This document shows, one piece after another, positions 1-7,060 of a stretch of 29,735 nt of DNA. This stretch comes from an uncultured Clostridia bacterium (lineage in GTDB: Bacteria > Bacillota > Clostridia > TANB77 > CAG-508). The translations under genes and the position numbers were made by a program. A model generated the notes under the pieces. The model saw nothing but the letters and a program-made list of their open reading frames with translations, made no database searches and was not told the origin of the DNA. The stretch is taken from NCBI GenBank assembly GCA_934167435.1, contig CAKPKZ010000005.1:1-29735 (forward strand), in the 5' to 3' direction. The first letter of the stretch is position 1. Each line of letters opens with the position of its first letter.

Positions 1-92
1 TTAAATCTAATTAAATTATATTAAGTGTTTAAAAATATTGAAATCTAAGGAAATCCCCAGTTAAAAAAACTCATACTCGCATTATTGTAATT

Positions 93-121
93 TTGACTTT
101 TTTTACATAATGTGGTATAAT
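93..121 (+). promoter_or_regulatory. Strong sigma-A promoter with extended -10
   Basis: TTGACT (93-98), a 17-base spacer and TATAAT (116-121) match the housekeeping consensus almost perfectly. A TG dinucleotide at 113-114 gives an extended -10. Transcription should start near 127-129 and read the small acidic protein gene at 216. Confidence 0.85.
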
Positions 122-127
122 AGACTT

Positions 128-162
128 GTGAAAACATTTTCAGCAAAATCCTCTGTTTTCAC
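128..162 (+). promoter_or_regulatory. 5'-terminal stem-loop of the leader RNA
   Basis: GTGAAAACA (128-136) pairs perfectly with TGTTTTCAC (154-162) across a 17-base loop. The stem begins at the predicted transcription start, so the RNA would open with a hairpin, an arrangement known to protect mRNAs from 5'-end decay. About 53 bases follow before the start codon. No known riboswitch is recognised; protective or regulatory function is inference. Confidence 0.5.
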
Positions 163-215
163 ATCACTGGTGTAAACTTATTTTAAAAAATAATTTTTTT
201 ATGGAGGTAAATCTT

Positions 216-425
216 ATGATTACTAACTATGTTGTTGCTATTAGCCCCGACGGTATTCCTGAAATCTTTAGTTTTTCCTGCGATGTAATTGATGATATAA
301 ATATCGTAATGGAGGATAAAGAAGATCAGCTTAATCTTGAATTACAGGAAGAAGGATATGAAATTATTGAAAACGTCGGTCAGTCTTATGATGAGGCTTT
401 ACGTCTTGTCGAAAAGTATTCATAA
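216..425 (+). CDS. Small, very acidic protein of unknown function (69 aa)
   Basis: The start is placed at 216 rather than the upstream in-frame ATG at 201, because GGAGG at 203-207 lies inside that longer version and is spaced 8 bases from the ATG at 216. The 69-residue product has about 17 Asp/Glu against about 3 Lys/Arg, with no signal peptide, membrane segment or Cys-rich motif, so it should be a soluble cytoplasmic protein. I do not recognise the family. The gene is a self-contained unit with a near-consensus promoter, a hairpin leader, a strong ribosome site and a strong terminator, which points to high expression. Its codons are visibly richer in G and C (for example CCC, GAC, GTC) than the surrounding AT-rich genes, which could reflect high expression or recent transfer. 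It sits beside a plasmid-mobilisation remnant. A DNA-mimic or inhibitor role is possible for so acidic a protein but is speculation. Confidence 0.8.
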   Translation: MITNYVVAISPDGIPEIFSFSCDVIDDINIVMEDKEDQLNLELQEEGYEIIENVGQSYDEALRLVEKYS

Positions 426-430
426 AAACT

Positions 431-466
431 ATGCAGTGTCGTATTCGACACTGCATTTACCTTTTT
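431..466 (+). terminator. Rho-independent terminator of the small acidic gene
   Basis: ATGCAGTGTCG (431-441), loop TATT, and CGACACTGCAT (446-456) form a perfect 11-bp stem followed by a T-rich stretch ending near 466. It begins 5 bases after the stop codon. Confidence 0.9.
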
Positions 467-601
467 ATAAAATCATAAAGAATATTACTATTTTGTTTAT
501 AAATTTATTATATAAAAAAACAGAACAAATTACAAACATTAATCCTAAAAATTTTACAAAAGATTCAATTTAAAAAATATCACCTAGCTTAATTAATCTC
601 T

Positions 602-1225
602 TCAAATTCCCAATTTTTCATCATATTCATTTTCAAACTCATCTTGATTATCATTCTCATATTTATATTGCTGAACTACATCTATATAAGCATTATTCTC
701 TTTTTCAAAATCTCTAATAAAACTTTCTTCAGAAGATACTGCAAACTTTTTACAAATCCATTTTATTAATTTTTCTACAGTTTTTTCTAAAATATTAAGT
801 AATCTAATTAAAATCATATTTTCATCATTTAATTTATTAACTTTTGATTTATACTCTTTTTCAATTTTCTTATCTCGATTTAAAGATAATTTATTAAATT
901 CATTAACATTAGGAATATCTAGCAATTTCAATTTTATATCTTTTAATATAGTTTCAGTTTTATTGAATCCAGTTACTTTTTTATAATCTTCAACCGATAA
1001 ATGCACTCTATTTTCTGCATTTCCTCTTAAATTATATTCTTCTTTTAATCTATCAAACTCTTTTTCATAACTATACATAGGCTTTTTTAAAGCATAGTTT
1101 AAATATGATTTTTCTTTATCTATATTTTTGTTGGAATAATTAAAATTTTTTCTTTCATTATGACGATAAATTCCTTTTAGATTTTCTCTTTTGTATTTTT
1201 CATTTCTTATTATTGCATAACTCAT
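602..1225 (-). CDS. Internally deleted MobV/Pre-type plasmid mobilisation protein
   Basis: The first 50 or so residues are a clear MobV (Pre/Mob, MobM of pMV158) relaxase start: MSYA at the N-terminus, HNER at 22-25, SNKNID, and LNYAL. In MobM the catalytic nucleophile is His22, and this protein has His at residue 22 and Arg at 25. After about residue 55 the sequence jumps to material like the C-terminal part of the family (HLSVEDYKKV, then a Lys/Glu-rich coiled coil). The central relaxase core with the metal-binding His/Glu motifs (the HLDE..PHMH region) is absent. The product is 207 aa against roughly 400-500 for full-length members, yet the reading frame is open throughout. AAGGAGG lies 8 bases upstream of the ATG. 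It is most likely an inactive remnant; a small DNA-binding regulator of the old oriT is an alternative. The hairpin region upstream (1255-1377) is where MobV elements carry oriT. Confidence 0.75.
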   Translation of the reverse strand: MSYAIIRNEKYKRENLKGIYRHNERKNFNYSNKNIDKEKSYLNYALKKPMYSYEKEFDRLKEEYNLRGNAENRVHLSVEDYKKVTGFNKTETILKDIKLKLLDIPNVNEFNKLSLNRDKKIEKEYKSKVNKLNDENMILIRLLNILEKTVEKLIKWICKKFAVSSEESFIRDFEKENNAYIDVVQQYKYENDNQDEFENEYDEKLGI

Positions 1226-1254
1226 ATATCATCCTCCTTTTTAGTTATTCAAAA

Positions 1255-1290
1255 TAAAAAAACACATAGCAAATATAGTTCTGCTTTGTG
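1255..1290 (-). terminator. Hairpin plus U-run upstream of the mob gene
   Basis: On the minus strand CACAAAGCA and TGCTATGTG (1263-1290) pair with one mismatch and are followed by seven T's. Transcription entering from the right would stop about 30 bases before the mob start codon, so this may insulate or attenuate it. Confidence 0.5.
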
Positions 1291-1310
1291 CTTATCTTTT
1301 AAAAGTGTTA

Positions 1311-1338
1311 GTGTGTGGGGCTTGCAAGCCCCACACAC
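1311..1338. repeat. 28-bp perfect GC-rich palindrome (candidate oriT/structured RNA)
   Basis: The half-site GTGTGTGGGGCTTG is followed immediately by its exact reverse complement, so the palindrome has no spacer. It is far richer in G and C than its surroundings. It lies 86 bases upstream of the MobV-type gene, the position where pMV158-family elements have oriT, and the preceding TTAGTGTG resembles the family's AGTGTG nick sequence. Calling it oriT is inference; a plasmid single-strand origin or the 5' stem of a small RNA ending at 1377 are alternatives. Confidence 0.55.
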
Positions 1339-1340
1339 CG

Positions 1341-1377
1341 AAAGCCTAAATTTGCTAAAGCTCTTTAGGCTTTTTTT
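1341..1377 (+). terminator. Rho-independent terminator right after the palindrome
   Basis: AAAGCCTAAA (1341-1350) pairs perfectly with TTTAGGCTTT (1364-1373) and a T-run follows on the plus strand. There is no plus-strand gene upstream for it to serve except whatever RNA contains the 1311-1338 palindrome. Confidence 0.65.
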
Positions 1378-1861
1378 ATAAAATTTGCTTAAGTAGCAAT
1401 TTTTATTAAATTTATGAGTAAAAATAAATTTTACTCATTACTAAAAGCATAACTGCTTTTTTATTTACTTTAGCTAATAAAAAACAGAAACCAGAGAGAG
1501 TGAGCTAAAGTAGAATTAGGCGTAATAATCCCTTATTTTAAAAAAGGAATTATTACACCTAAATACGCTGAAACCGTCGGTCGTTCGCCTCGTTTCATAG
1601 GTAGTCTAGTAAGTAGCATTGCTACTATAATTGCTGATACAAATAAGTATCTTTGTTCATACTTGTCCAAACTTTTTACAATTATAAATCTACAGCCAAG
1701 TTTTGCCACCGAATACTCTTTTATTATTGTGAGTCTATGTTCTAAAATCTCACTTACGCACTTCATACTAATAGACTGTTAATATTTATACGAATAAATT
1801 TTATAGCATCGGCTCATTACCCCTATCACTTTTTAAGAGTTTGAGGCATTATCTCTTGCAT
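1378..1861. other. Gene-poor stretch with several hairpins
   Basis: I can support no gene here. ATGAGTAAAA (1414-1423) pairs with TTTTACTCAT (1429-1438), and AAAAGCA (1443-1449) pairs with TGCTTTT (1454-1460). An imperfect inverted repeat surrounds 1521-1556. Both strands are open for 70-95 codons between about 1504 and 1788, but there is no ribosome site and the compositions look non-coding. Dense hairpins beside a mob remnant would suit a decayed plasmid replication or mobilisation region; that is inference. Confidence 0.4.
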
Positions 1862-1900
1862 AAGAAAAAAACACACTTGCAACTTTTAATTGCAAATGTG
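1862..1900 (-). terminator. Rho-independent terminator downstream of the SpoIIID-like gene
   Basis: On the minus strand CACATTTGCAA and TTGCAAGTGTG form an 11-bp stem with one mismatch (1872-1900), followed by a T-run interrupted only by one C. It ends a transcript coming from the 2009-2269 gene. Confidence 0.75.
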
Positions 1901-1926
1901 CTTAATCTTACTAATATTTAATTTGC

Positions 1927-1992
1927 CCTCACGTTTTATTTTCAGACAAATAAAACTGCGAGGTAATAAATTATGCCTACTCAAAAGAGTAG
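1927..1992. repeat. Two hairpins between the SpoIIID-like stop and its terminator
   Basis: CCTC/TTTTATTT (1927-1941) pairs with AAATAAAA/GAGG (1948-1963) with a small internal loop, and CTACTC (1977-1982) pairs with GAGTAG (1987-1992). They would lie in the 3' untranslated RNA of the SpoIIID-like gene. Confidence 0.4.
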
Positions 1993-2008
1993 ACACAAAA
2001 TTTCTTAT

Positions 2009-2269
2009 TTATTTAATTACTAATCCTAACTTAACAACAGGATTTTTTGTACTTAAGAAAACTCCTTTAATTTCAATGCTTTTGGTAAATGGAGCACCAT
2101 AGGCTGTGCCTCTACACATTTTATCTCTACCGTTCCAAAGTGTTACATCCGTGTGTACTGTACTTTTACTAACGCCAAATTTTGTTGCTGCTCCTCTTAC
2201 TGTATCTTTTGAATCTATAATATAATGTGCAAGTTCTATTGCACGCTCATCTATTGATATACCTTTCAT
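2009..2269 (-). CDS. SpoIIID-like HTH protein with an atypical C-terminal half
   Basis: Residues 1-42 match SpoIIID, the sporulation transcription regulator of the mother cell: ERAIELAHYI, then TVRGAATKFGVSKSTVH, the helix-turn-helix, then DVT. From there family members continue with ERLP and end in a basic RGG-containing tail that also contacts DNA. Here the remaining 44 residues (LWNGRDKMCRG onwards) show no such sequence. Total length (86 aa) is still close to the usual 80-95. GGAGG lies 9 bases before the ATG, and a terminator follows at 1862-1900, so it may well be expressed. It is either a spoIIID copy whose 3' half was replaced by rearrangement next to the mobilisation remnant, or a diverged paralogue. 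A complete spoIIID may exist elsewhere in the genome. Confidence 0.65.
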   Translation of the reverse strand: MKGISIDERAIELAHYIIDSKDTVRGAATKFGVSKSTVHTDVTLWNGRDKMCRGTAYGAPFTKSIEIKGVFLSTKNPVVKLGLVIK

Positions 2270-2283
2270 ATTGCCAAACCTCC

Positions 2284-2315
2284 AAACGAATACTTTTGTT
2301 TAATTGTATTCGTTT
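2284..2315 (-). promoter_or_regulatory. Inverted repeat upstream of the SpoIIID-like gene
   Basis: AAACGAATAC (2284-2293) and GTATTCGTTT (2306-2315) form a perfect 10-bp inverted repeat directly upstream of the ribosome site. No U-run follows on the coding strand, so an operator or leader hairpin is more likely than a terminator. The binding factor is unknown. Confidence 0.5.
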
Positions 2316-2342
2316 AAGGGTTGTATTAGAACGTTATATTTT

Positions 2343-2789
2343 TTATTTATTTTTGCTAAAAAGTTTTTGTAATTTTTTTAATAGTTTTTTAAAAAATGAC
2401 TCTTTGTAATTAATCATAGAAACTTCTTTTGATTTGTTACTAGCATCTTTTATTTTAGGTTTAAACAAATTGTCTGCATTATATTGTTTTCTTATTTCTT
2501 CTTGGTATTCGAATTCATTTTTTCTAATATTTTTTATAATTTTTTCTTTTTCATCTTCTTTACATAAATAATCCAAATAAATTCCAGCTAGTATTTCTCT
2601 TGTTTTATCTTTTAATTGCATTTCATTTACATTACCCGAAAAATCAATTGTGGGATTATATGTATTAGACTTGTTATTTTCTAGAAATTCTATAATTTTA
2701 TTAGGAATTTTACTAAATTCATTTTCTTCTAATTCATTTAAAATCACTAATACTTCAACTGCTGCCTCTTTATATTCGTTATTTACCAT
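2343..2789 (-). CDS. Hypothetical protein, second gene of a coupled pair (148 aa)
   Basis: The start at 2789 (MVNNEYKE) is preferred to an in-frame ATG at 2870 because GAGGTG lies just upstream of it, and it overlaps the end of the preceding gene by 11 bases, which indicates translational coupling. The product is soluble and highly charged. An N-terminal half with YKEAAVEVLVILNEL and FSKIPNKIIEFLENN precedes a helical Lys/Glu-rich region, and the C-terminus is Lys-rich (FFKKLLKKLQKLF, possibly amphipathic). From memory this pattern occurs in small unannotated proteins of gut Clostridia, but I know no function. No terminator is visible before the SpoIIID-like gene, so cotranscription with it is possible. 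Confidence 0.75.
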   Translation of the reverse strand: MVNNEYKEAAVEVLVILNELEENEFSKIPNKIIEFLENNKSNTYNPTIDFSGNVNEMQLKDKTREILAGIYLDYLCKEDEKEKIIKNIRKNEFEYQEEIRKQYNADNLFKPKIKDASNKSKEVSMINYKESFFKKLLKKLQKLFSKNK

Positions 2790-4008
2790 ATTCTTCACCT
2801 CTACTATCTTTTGTAATTTCCTGTTGGGCTGTTCTATCAATATTTTTTGCTTTAGATACAATATTGCCAATATCTAAAGATGTTTTTGGTTTATAATAAG
2901 GAAGCATAATTTGTTCATTACTATATAAATATTTTAATTTTTGTTGATATTCTTTTAAATTAGTTAAACTTTTTCCTTTGTCTCCATTAATAAAAAAATT
3001 AAGTCTTTCTTGATATGTCTCTGGGCTTGTATGTGTAAGAGTTAAACATCTTGATTCTTTTTTAAATTCTTCATTTGACATTTCTAAATAATGTTTTGTT
3101 ATTTCTGATAATTTATCTTGTTTTTCATATTTTTCAAATTTACTAAAACTATCTTTGTCTAAATAAAACACTCTAGTATTTCTATCTCCATCTACTGGTT
3201 CACATACAAACAAATATCCATTTTGTTTACAATCTATATTATTTAAAAGATTTTTATACACAAAACCTGTATATGACTTTTCTTGTATCCCATCTTCCAA
3301 ATTTTCCATAACTTCTACTTTGTCTTTAGGATTATTTCCTTCTAACATTTCTTTTCTTCTTTGAAAATCTATAATTTCATTTTTTCTTTCATATTTGCTT
3401 TTTATAATATTTGATCTTTGAAATTTTCTTTCACTCTCATCAATTCTTTGTTTGATAGTACAAGTATGCTTTTTGCTTTCTTCCTTTTCTTCTATTAAAT
3501 ACTTATAATACTCTATCAAGTTTCCAAAAGCTTCGTTTTGTGCTTGTTCTATTCCAGCTAGCATAAGTTTTGCCTGAGCCGAACTTACATTTTGATTACC
3601 TGTTATAACATTCATAATTTCATTATTTAGTTCGTTAAAATTTATTTTATTCCATTTATTTTTTTCATTATACTGTTCATTATCATTTCCATATAAATTA
3701 AGAATTGTATAATCGTCATTTCCTAAAAATTTTAATATTATTTTTTCATTAGTTCTAATTATAGAGAACCCTTCTATATCTTCTGGATTTTTGTTATTCT
3801 TATATTGACAGTTTTGTTTGTATTTAGGATTGTTTTTTTGCATTATATTTGCAATTGCTTGTTTTACATATTTTCTTTTTAATAAATCTGTAAACATCCA
3901 ATCTAATTCTATAAAAGCTTTTCCTTTGTCCCATAACAAAATTTCATCAGGTTTAGTATTTAAAAAAAACTCTTCAAATTTTTTAAAATTCTCAAAATCT
4001 TTACTCAT
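2779..4008 (-). CDS. Hypothetical protein, first gene of a coupled pair (409 aa)
   Basis: The start at 4008 (MSKDFENF) is chosen over 4038 because AAGGTG at 4015-4020 sits 6 bases before it. The product is soluble, with no signal or membrane segment. An N-terminal part (to about residue 140) has mixed hydrophobic strands such as KIILKFLGNDDYTILNLYG. The middle, about 160-225, is a Glu/Lys/Arg-rich helical stretch, and a C-terminal part contains GYLFVCEPVDGDRNTRVFYL and RLNFFINGDKGKSL. I see no nucleotide-binding, nuclease or protease motif I can defend and do not recognise the family. A TTGCAA/TAAAAT promoter lies upstream. The overlap with the next gene suggests the two products act together. 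Confidence 0.75.
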   Translation of the reverse strand: MSKDFENFKKFEEFFLNTKPDEILLWDKGKAFIELDWMFTDLLKRKYVKQAIANIMQKNNPKYKQNCQYKNNKNPEDIEGFSIIRTNEKIILKFLGNDDYTILNLYGNDNEQYNEKNKWNKINFNELNNEIMNVITGNQNVSSAQAKLMLAGIEQAQNEAFGNLIEYYKYLIEEKEESKKHTCTIKQRIDESERKFQRSNIIKSKYERKNEIIDFQRRKEMLEGNNPKDKVEVMENLEDGIQEKSYTGFVYKNLLNNIDCKQNGYLFVCEPVDGDRNTRVFYLDKDSFSKFEKYEKQDKLSEITKHYLEMSNEEFKKESRCLTLTHTSPETYQERLNFFINGDKGKSLTNLKEYQQKLKYLYSNEQIMLPYYKPKTSLDIGNIVSKAKNIDRTAQQEITKDSRGEEYGK

Positions 4009-4043
4009 TAAATTCACCTTATTTCTAATATTATTCATTATAT

Positions 4044-4072
4044 ATTTTATAAATATTTTCTTATATTTGCAA
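4044..4072 (-). promoter_or_regulatory. Promoter of the coupled hypothetical pair
   Basis: On the minus strand TTGCAA (4067-4072), a 17-base spacer and TAAAAT (4044-4049) lie 36 bases upstream of the 4008 start. Confidence 0.5.
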
Positions 4073-4107
4073 CTTTTTATTTATTATTTAATATAATTGT
4101 AATGTTT

Positions 4108-4136
4108 TTGTAATATTTATTGCTAATATATATAAT
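4108..4136 (+). promoter_or_regulatory. Promoter of the FAD-dependent dehydrogenase gene
   Basis: TTGTAA (4108-4113), 17 bases, TATAAT (4131-4136). AAGGAGG at 4154-4160 precedes the ATG at 4167. It is arranged divergently with the promoter at 4044-4072. Confidence 0.65.
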
Positions 4137-4166
4137 TTTTGGTAAAATCTTTTAAGGAGGCATAAA

Positions 4167-5720
4167 ATGCTTAGAATTAATAATTTAAAAATAAGAAAAG
4201 ATTTAACTGAAAAAGAAATATTACAATTTGCAATAAACAAATTCCATATAAATAAAAATGATGTTATTAATATGTTTATATCTAGAAAATCCATAGATGC
4301 CAGAAAAAAAGAGGATGTTTTTTATTCTTATTCAATAGATTTAGAAGTTAGAGATGAACAAAAATATAAAAAATTAGAAAAAATTAATTCAACAACTTTT
4401 CCAAAAATTGAAGTAAAAAGAAATAGTAAATATGCTCCTGTAATAGTCGGTGCAGGTCCTGCGGGTCTTTTTGCTGCTCTTACATTAGTACAAAATGGAA
4501 TAAAACCAATTATTATAGAACAAGGAAAAACAGTAGAAGAAAGAAAAAAAGATGTAGAATCTTTTTTAAATACTGGAAAGTTAAACACTTTATCTAATGT
4601 TCAATTTGGAGAAGGTGGAGCTGGAACATTTTCAGATGGTAAATTAACAACAGGTATTAGTAGCCCATATTGCAAAAAAGTAATTCAAGAATTTGTTAAC
4701 TTTGGGGCACCTAAACAAATTTTATATTTACACAAGCCTCACATTGGAACTGACAATTTAATAAATATTATTAAGAATATGAGAGAATATATAAAATCAA
4801 AAGGTGGAAAATTTTTATTTAATCAAAAAGTAACAGATTTTGAATTTAAAAATAACCATGTTTATGCAATATATTGTGATTCAAATAAAATTGAAACAGA
4901 TAGTGTTATTTTAGCAATAGGACATAGTAGCAGAGACACTTTTGAAACACTTTATAAAAAAGGTGTTAAAATGGAAGCAAAAAATTTCTCGGTAGGTGTT
5001 AGAATAGAACATTTACAATCTGCAATAAACCAATCTCAATATGGGACAATAACAAAATTAAATTTACCACCTGCCGAATATAAAATGGCATACCATTCCC
5101 CAAATGGTCGCTCTTGCTATACATTTTGTATGTGTCCTGGTGGACAAGTAATGGCATCATCAAGTGAAGAAAAAACAATTGTAACAAATGGTATGAGTAA
5201 TTTTTTAAGAAATGGAAAAAATGCAAATTCTGCACTTTTAGTAAATGTTACACCTGCTGATTTTCTAAACAAATCAGCACTTGCTGGAATATATTTTCAA
5301 AAGAGTTTAGAAGAAAAAGCATTTACTTTAGGTGGATGTAATTATTATGCACCAATACAAAGAGTAGAGGATTTTATTAAAAATAAAAAATCAACTTTTA
5401 TTGGAAGTATTGAACCTTCATATAAACCTGGTGTTACTTTATCTAACTTAAATGATATCTTGCCAAGCTTTGTATCTACTACTCTAAAAGAAGGAATTAT
5501 ATATTTTGACAAAAAACTATCTGGATTTGCAAATCCAGATAGTATACTAACTGGGTTAGAAACTAGAAGCTCATCTCCTGTTAAAATTCCAAGAAATGAA
5601 AATTTATGTGCAAATATAACAGGATTATACCCTTGTGGGGAAGGTGCAGGTTATGCAGGTGGCATAATGTCTGCAGCAGTAGATGGAATAAAATGTGCTT
5701 TAGCTATTATAGAAAAATAA
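4167..5720 (+). CDS. FAD-dependent dehydrogenase (COG2509-type flavoprotein)
   Basis: This is a soluble flavoprotein of 517 aa. The first 85 or so residues form a small N-terminal domain typical of the COG2509 group. The dinucleotide-binding motif VIVGAGPAG follows at 92-100, then IIIEQG (the acidic end of the second strand, which binds the ribose). Next come NVQFGEGGAGTFSDGKL, the NFSVGVRIEH region, and a C-terminal FAD-closing motif GLYPCGEGAGYAGGIMSAAVDGIKCA. The length is normal for the family. The physiological substrate is not established for the family, so only a redox role can be claimed. It is the only large plus-strand gene in the window, has its own promoter and a strong AAGGAGG ribosome site, and ends in a bidirectional terminator shared with the converging nifS-type gene. 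Confidence 0.9.
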   Translation: MLRINNLKIRKDLTEKEILQFAINKFHINKNDVINMFISRKSIDARKKEDVFYSYSIDLEVRDEQKYKKLEKINSTTFPKIEVKRNSKYAPVIVGAGPAGLFAALTLVQNGIKPIIIEQGKTVEERKKDVESFLNTGKLNTLSNVQFGEGGAGTFSDGKLTTGISSPYCKKVIQEFVNFGAPKQILYLHKPHIGTDNLINIIKNMREYIKSKGGKFLFNQKVTDFEFKNNHVYAIYCDSNKIETDSVILAIGHSSRDTFETLYKKGVKMEAKNFSVGVRIEHLQSAINQSQYGTITKLNLPPAEYKMAYHSPNGRSCYTFCMCPGGQVMASSSEEKTIVTNGMSNFLRNGKNANSALLVNVTPADFLNKSALAGIYFQKSLEEKAFTLGGCNYYAPIQRVEDFIKNKKSTFIGSIEPSYKPGVTLSNLNDILPSFVSTTLKEGIIYFDKKLSGFANPDSILTGLETRSSSPVKIPRNENLCANITGLYPCGEGAGYAGGIMSAAVDGIKCALAIIEK

Positions 5721-5759
5721 AGGTTTAAAAGAGTCCACCTCTTATAAACCTTTATTTTT
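5719..5759. terminator. Bidirectional terminator between convergent genes
   Basis: AAAGGTTTA (5719-5727) pairs with TAAACCTTT (5745-5753), with an inner AAGAG/CTCTT stem. T-runs follow on both strands. The stop codons of both genes are embedded in the stem (5718-5720 and 5742-5744). Confidence 0.85.
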
Positions 5760-6929
5760 TGCTTTTTCGTATTCTTCGTATTTAGTAGACATTTTTCTTA
5801 GCCTAGTTACTATTTCAACCAAATTGCTTATTAAAAAGTCTATGTCTTCCTTGGTATTTTCTTCTCCAAAGCTTGTTCTTAATGCTCCTTGTGCCATTTC
5901 ATTTTTAAGTCCTATTGCAACTAATACATGTGATGGATCTATTGACCCAGATGTGCATGCAGAGCCACTAGAAGCACATATTCCTTTTAAATCTAAATTT
6001 AGTAATAATGATTCTCCTTCTATAAATCTAAAAGAAAAGTTTGCATTTCCTGGCAATCTTCTTTCTCTATCACCATTTAATTTTACATATGGTATTTTTT
6101 CCTCAACATTTTTTATATAATAGTCTCTTATCTCTTTTAAATGATTCATGTGTTGACTTAGGTTATTTTTAGCAAGTTCACATGCCTTTCCCAATCCTAC
6201 AATTTGTGCAACATTTTCTGTTCCTGCTCTTTTGTTTCTTTCTTGATGCCCACCATCCATAAATTTTTCGAATCCAATACCACTTTTTATATATAATGCT
6301 CCTATGCCTTTAGGCCCATATAATTTATGTCCTGACAATGAAAGCATATCTATTCCCATATTTTGCACATCTATTGGAATATTTCCTGTTGCTTGAACTG
6401 CATCTGTATGGAATATTATTTTGTGTTTCTTTGCAATTTGAGCAATTTCTTCTATTGGTTCAATTGTTCCTATTTCATTATTTGCAAACATAATACTTAT
6501 TAGTATTGTGTCTGGTCTTATTGCATTTTCTAATTCACTTAAATTAACAAAACCTTTTTCGTCTACATTTAAATAAGTAACTTCAAATCCTCTTTTTTCA
6601 AGTTTTTTACATGAATTTAATACCGCAGGATGTTCTATTTTTGAAGTTATTATATGTTTACCTTTTTCTATACTGGCATATGCTATTCCTTTTAGTGCCA
6701 TATTGTCACTTTCTGATCCACAACCTGTAAAATAAATTTCAGATGGTTTGCAATTAATTAAATTAGCTACCTTTTCTCTTGCATCTTCTATTGCTTTTTT
6801 TGCTGACCTTCCTAAAGTATAAATAGATGATGGATTTCCATATTCTTTACAAAAATATGGAAACATTTCTTTTAATACTTCTTCTTTTACTCTTGTTGTA
6901 GCAGCATTATCAAAGTATTTAATATCCAT
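5742..6929 (-). CDS. nifS: Cysteine desulfurase (NifS/IscS family)
   Basis: This PLP enzyme removes sulfur from L-cysteine to supply iron-sulfur cluster assembly or tRNA thiolation. The start at 6929 (MDIKYFDNAATT) follows GGAGGG; the longer frame to 7016 has no ribosome site. Visible motifs are FDNAATT at the N-terminus, the cofactor-stacking His100 (EHPAVL), HTDAVQATG, the PLP-linking Lys202 in LSGHKLYGPKG, and the persulfide Cys325 in SSGSACTSG. The short loop around Cys and the 395-aa length fit the NifS-like group. No scaffold (iscU) or thiI gene is adjacent, so its partner cannot be told from context. It is read from a promoter whose -35 lies in the end of the patatin gene, leaving a leader of about 95 bases. 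Confidence 0.93.
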   Translation of the reverse strand: MDIKYFDNAATTRVKEEVLKEMFPYFCKEYGNPSSIYTLGRSAKKAIEDAREKVANLINCKPSEIYFTGCGSESDNMALKGIAYASIEKGKHIITSKIEHPAVLNSCKKLEKRGFEVTYLNVDEKGFVNLSELENAIRPDTILISIMFANNEIGTIEPIEEIAQIAKKHKIIFHTDAVQATGNIPIDVQNMGIDMLSLSGHKLYGPKGIGALYIKSGIGFEKFMDGGHQERNKRAGTENVAQIVGLGKACELAKNNLSQHMNHLKEIRDYYIKNVEEKIPYVKLNGDRERRLPGNANFSFRFIEGESLLLNLDLKGICASSGSACTSGSIDPSHVLVAIGLKNEMAQGALRTSFGEENTKEDIDFLISNLVEIVTRLRKMSTKYEEYEKAKNKGL

Positions 6930-7031
6930 TATTCCCTCCACAAAACAACTATAATATTTTATATTTGTTATATTATATTCATATAGTTGAATTATATTTC
7001 CGTGTATATAAAACATTTTCTAACTTTAGCT

Positions 7032-7060
7032 AATATACCACCCTTAATATTAGTAGTCAA
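7032..7060 (-). promoter_or_regulatory. Promoter of the cysteine desulfurase gene
   Basis: On the minus strand TTGACT (7055-7060), 17 bases ending in GTGG, and TATATT (7032-7037). The -35 overlaps the last codons of the upstream lipase gene. Its layout closely resembles the promoter at 93-121. Confidence 0.7.

Noticed and set aside
337..573. 78-codon plus-strand frame overlapping the small acidic gene
   Set aside because: It runs through the terminator at 431-466, has no ribosome site and is out of frame with the well-signalled gene.
1533..1766. 77-codon minus-strand open frame (MKCVSEILEH...) and an overlapping plus-strand frame
   Set aside because: No ribosome site for either, composition unlike neighbouring proteins, and both strands are open because of the local inverted repeats; treated as non-coding.
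6930..7031. Riboswitch or T-box in the leader of the cysteine desulfurase gene
   Set aside because: About 95 bases of AT-rich leader without a stable stem, T-box motif or terminator/antiterminator pair.
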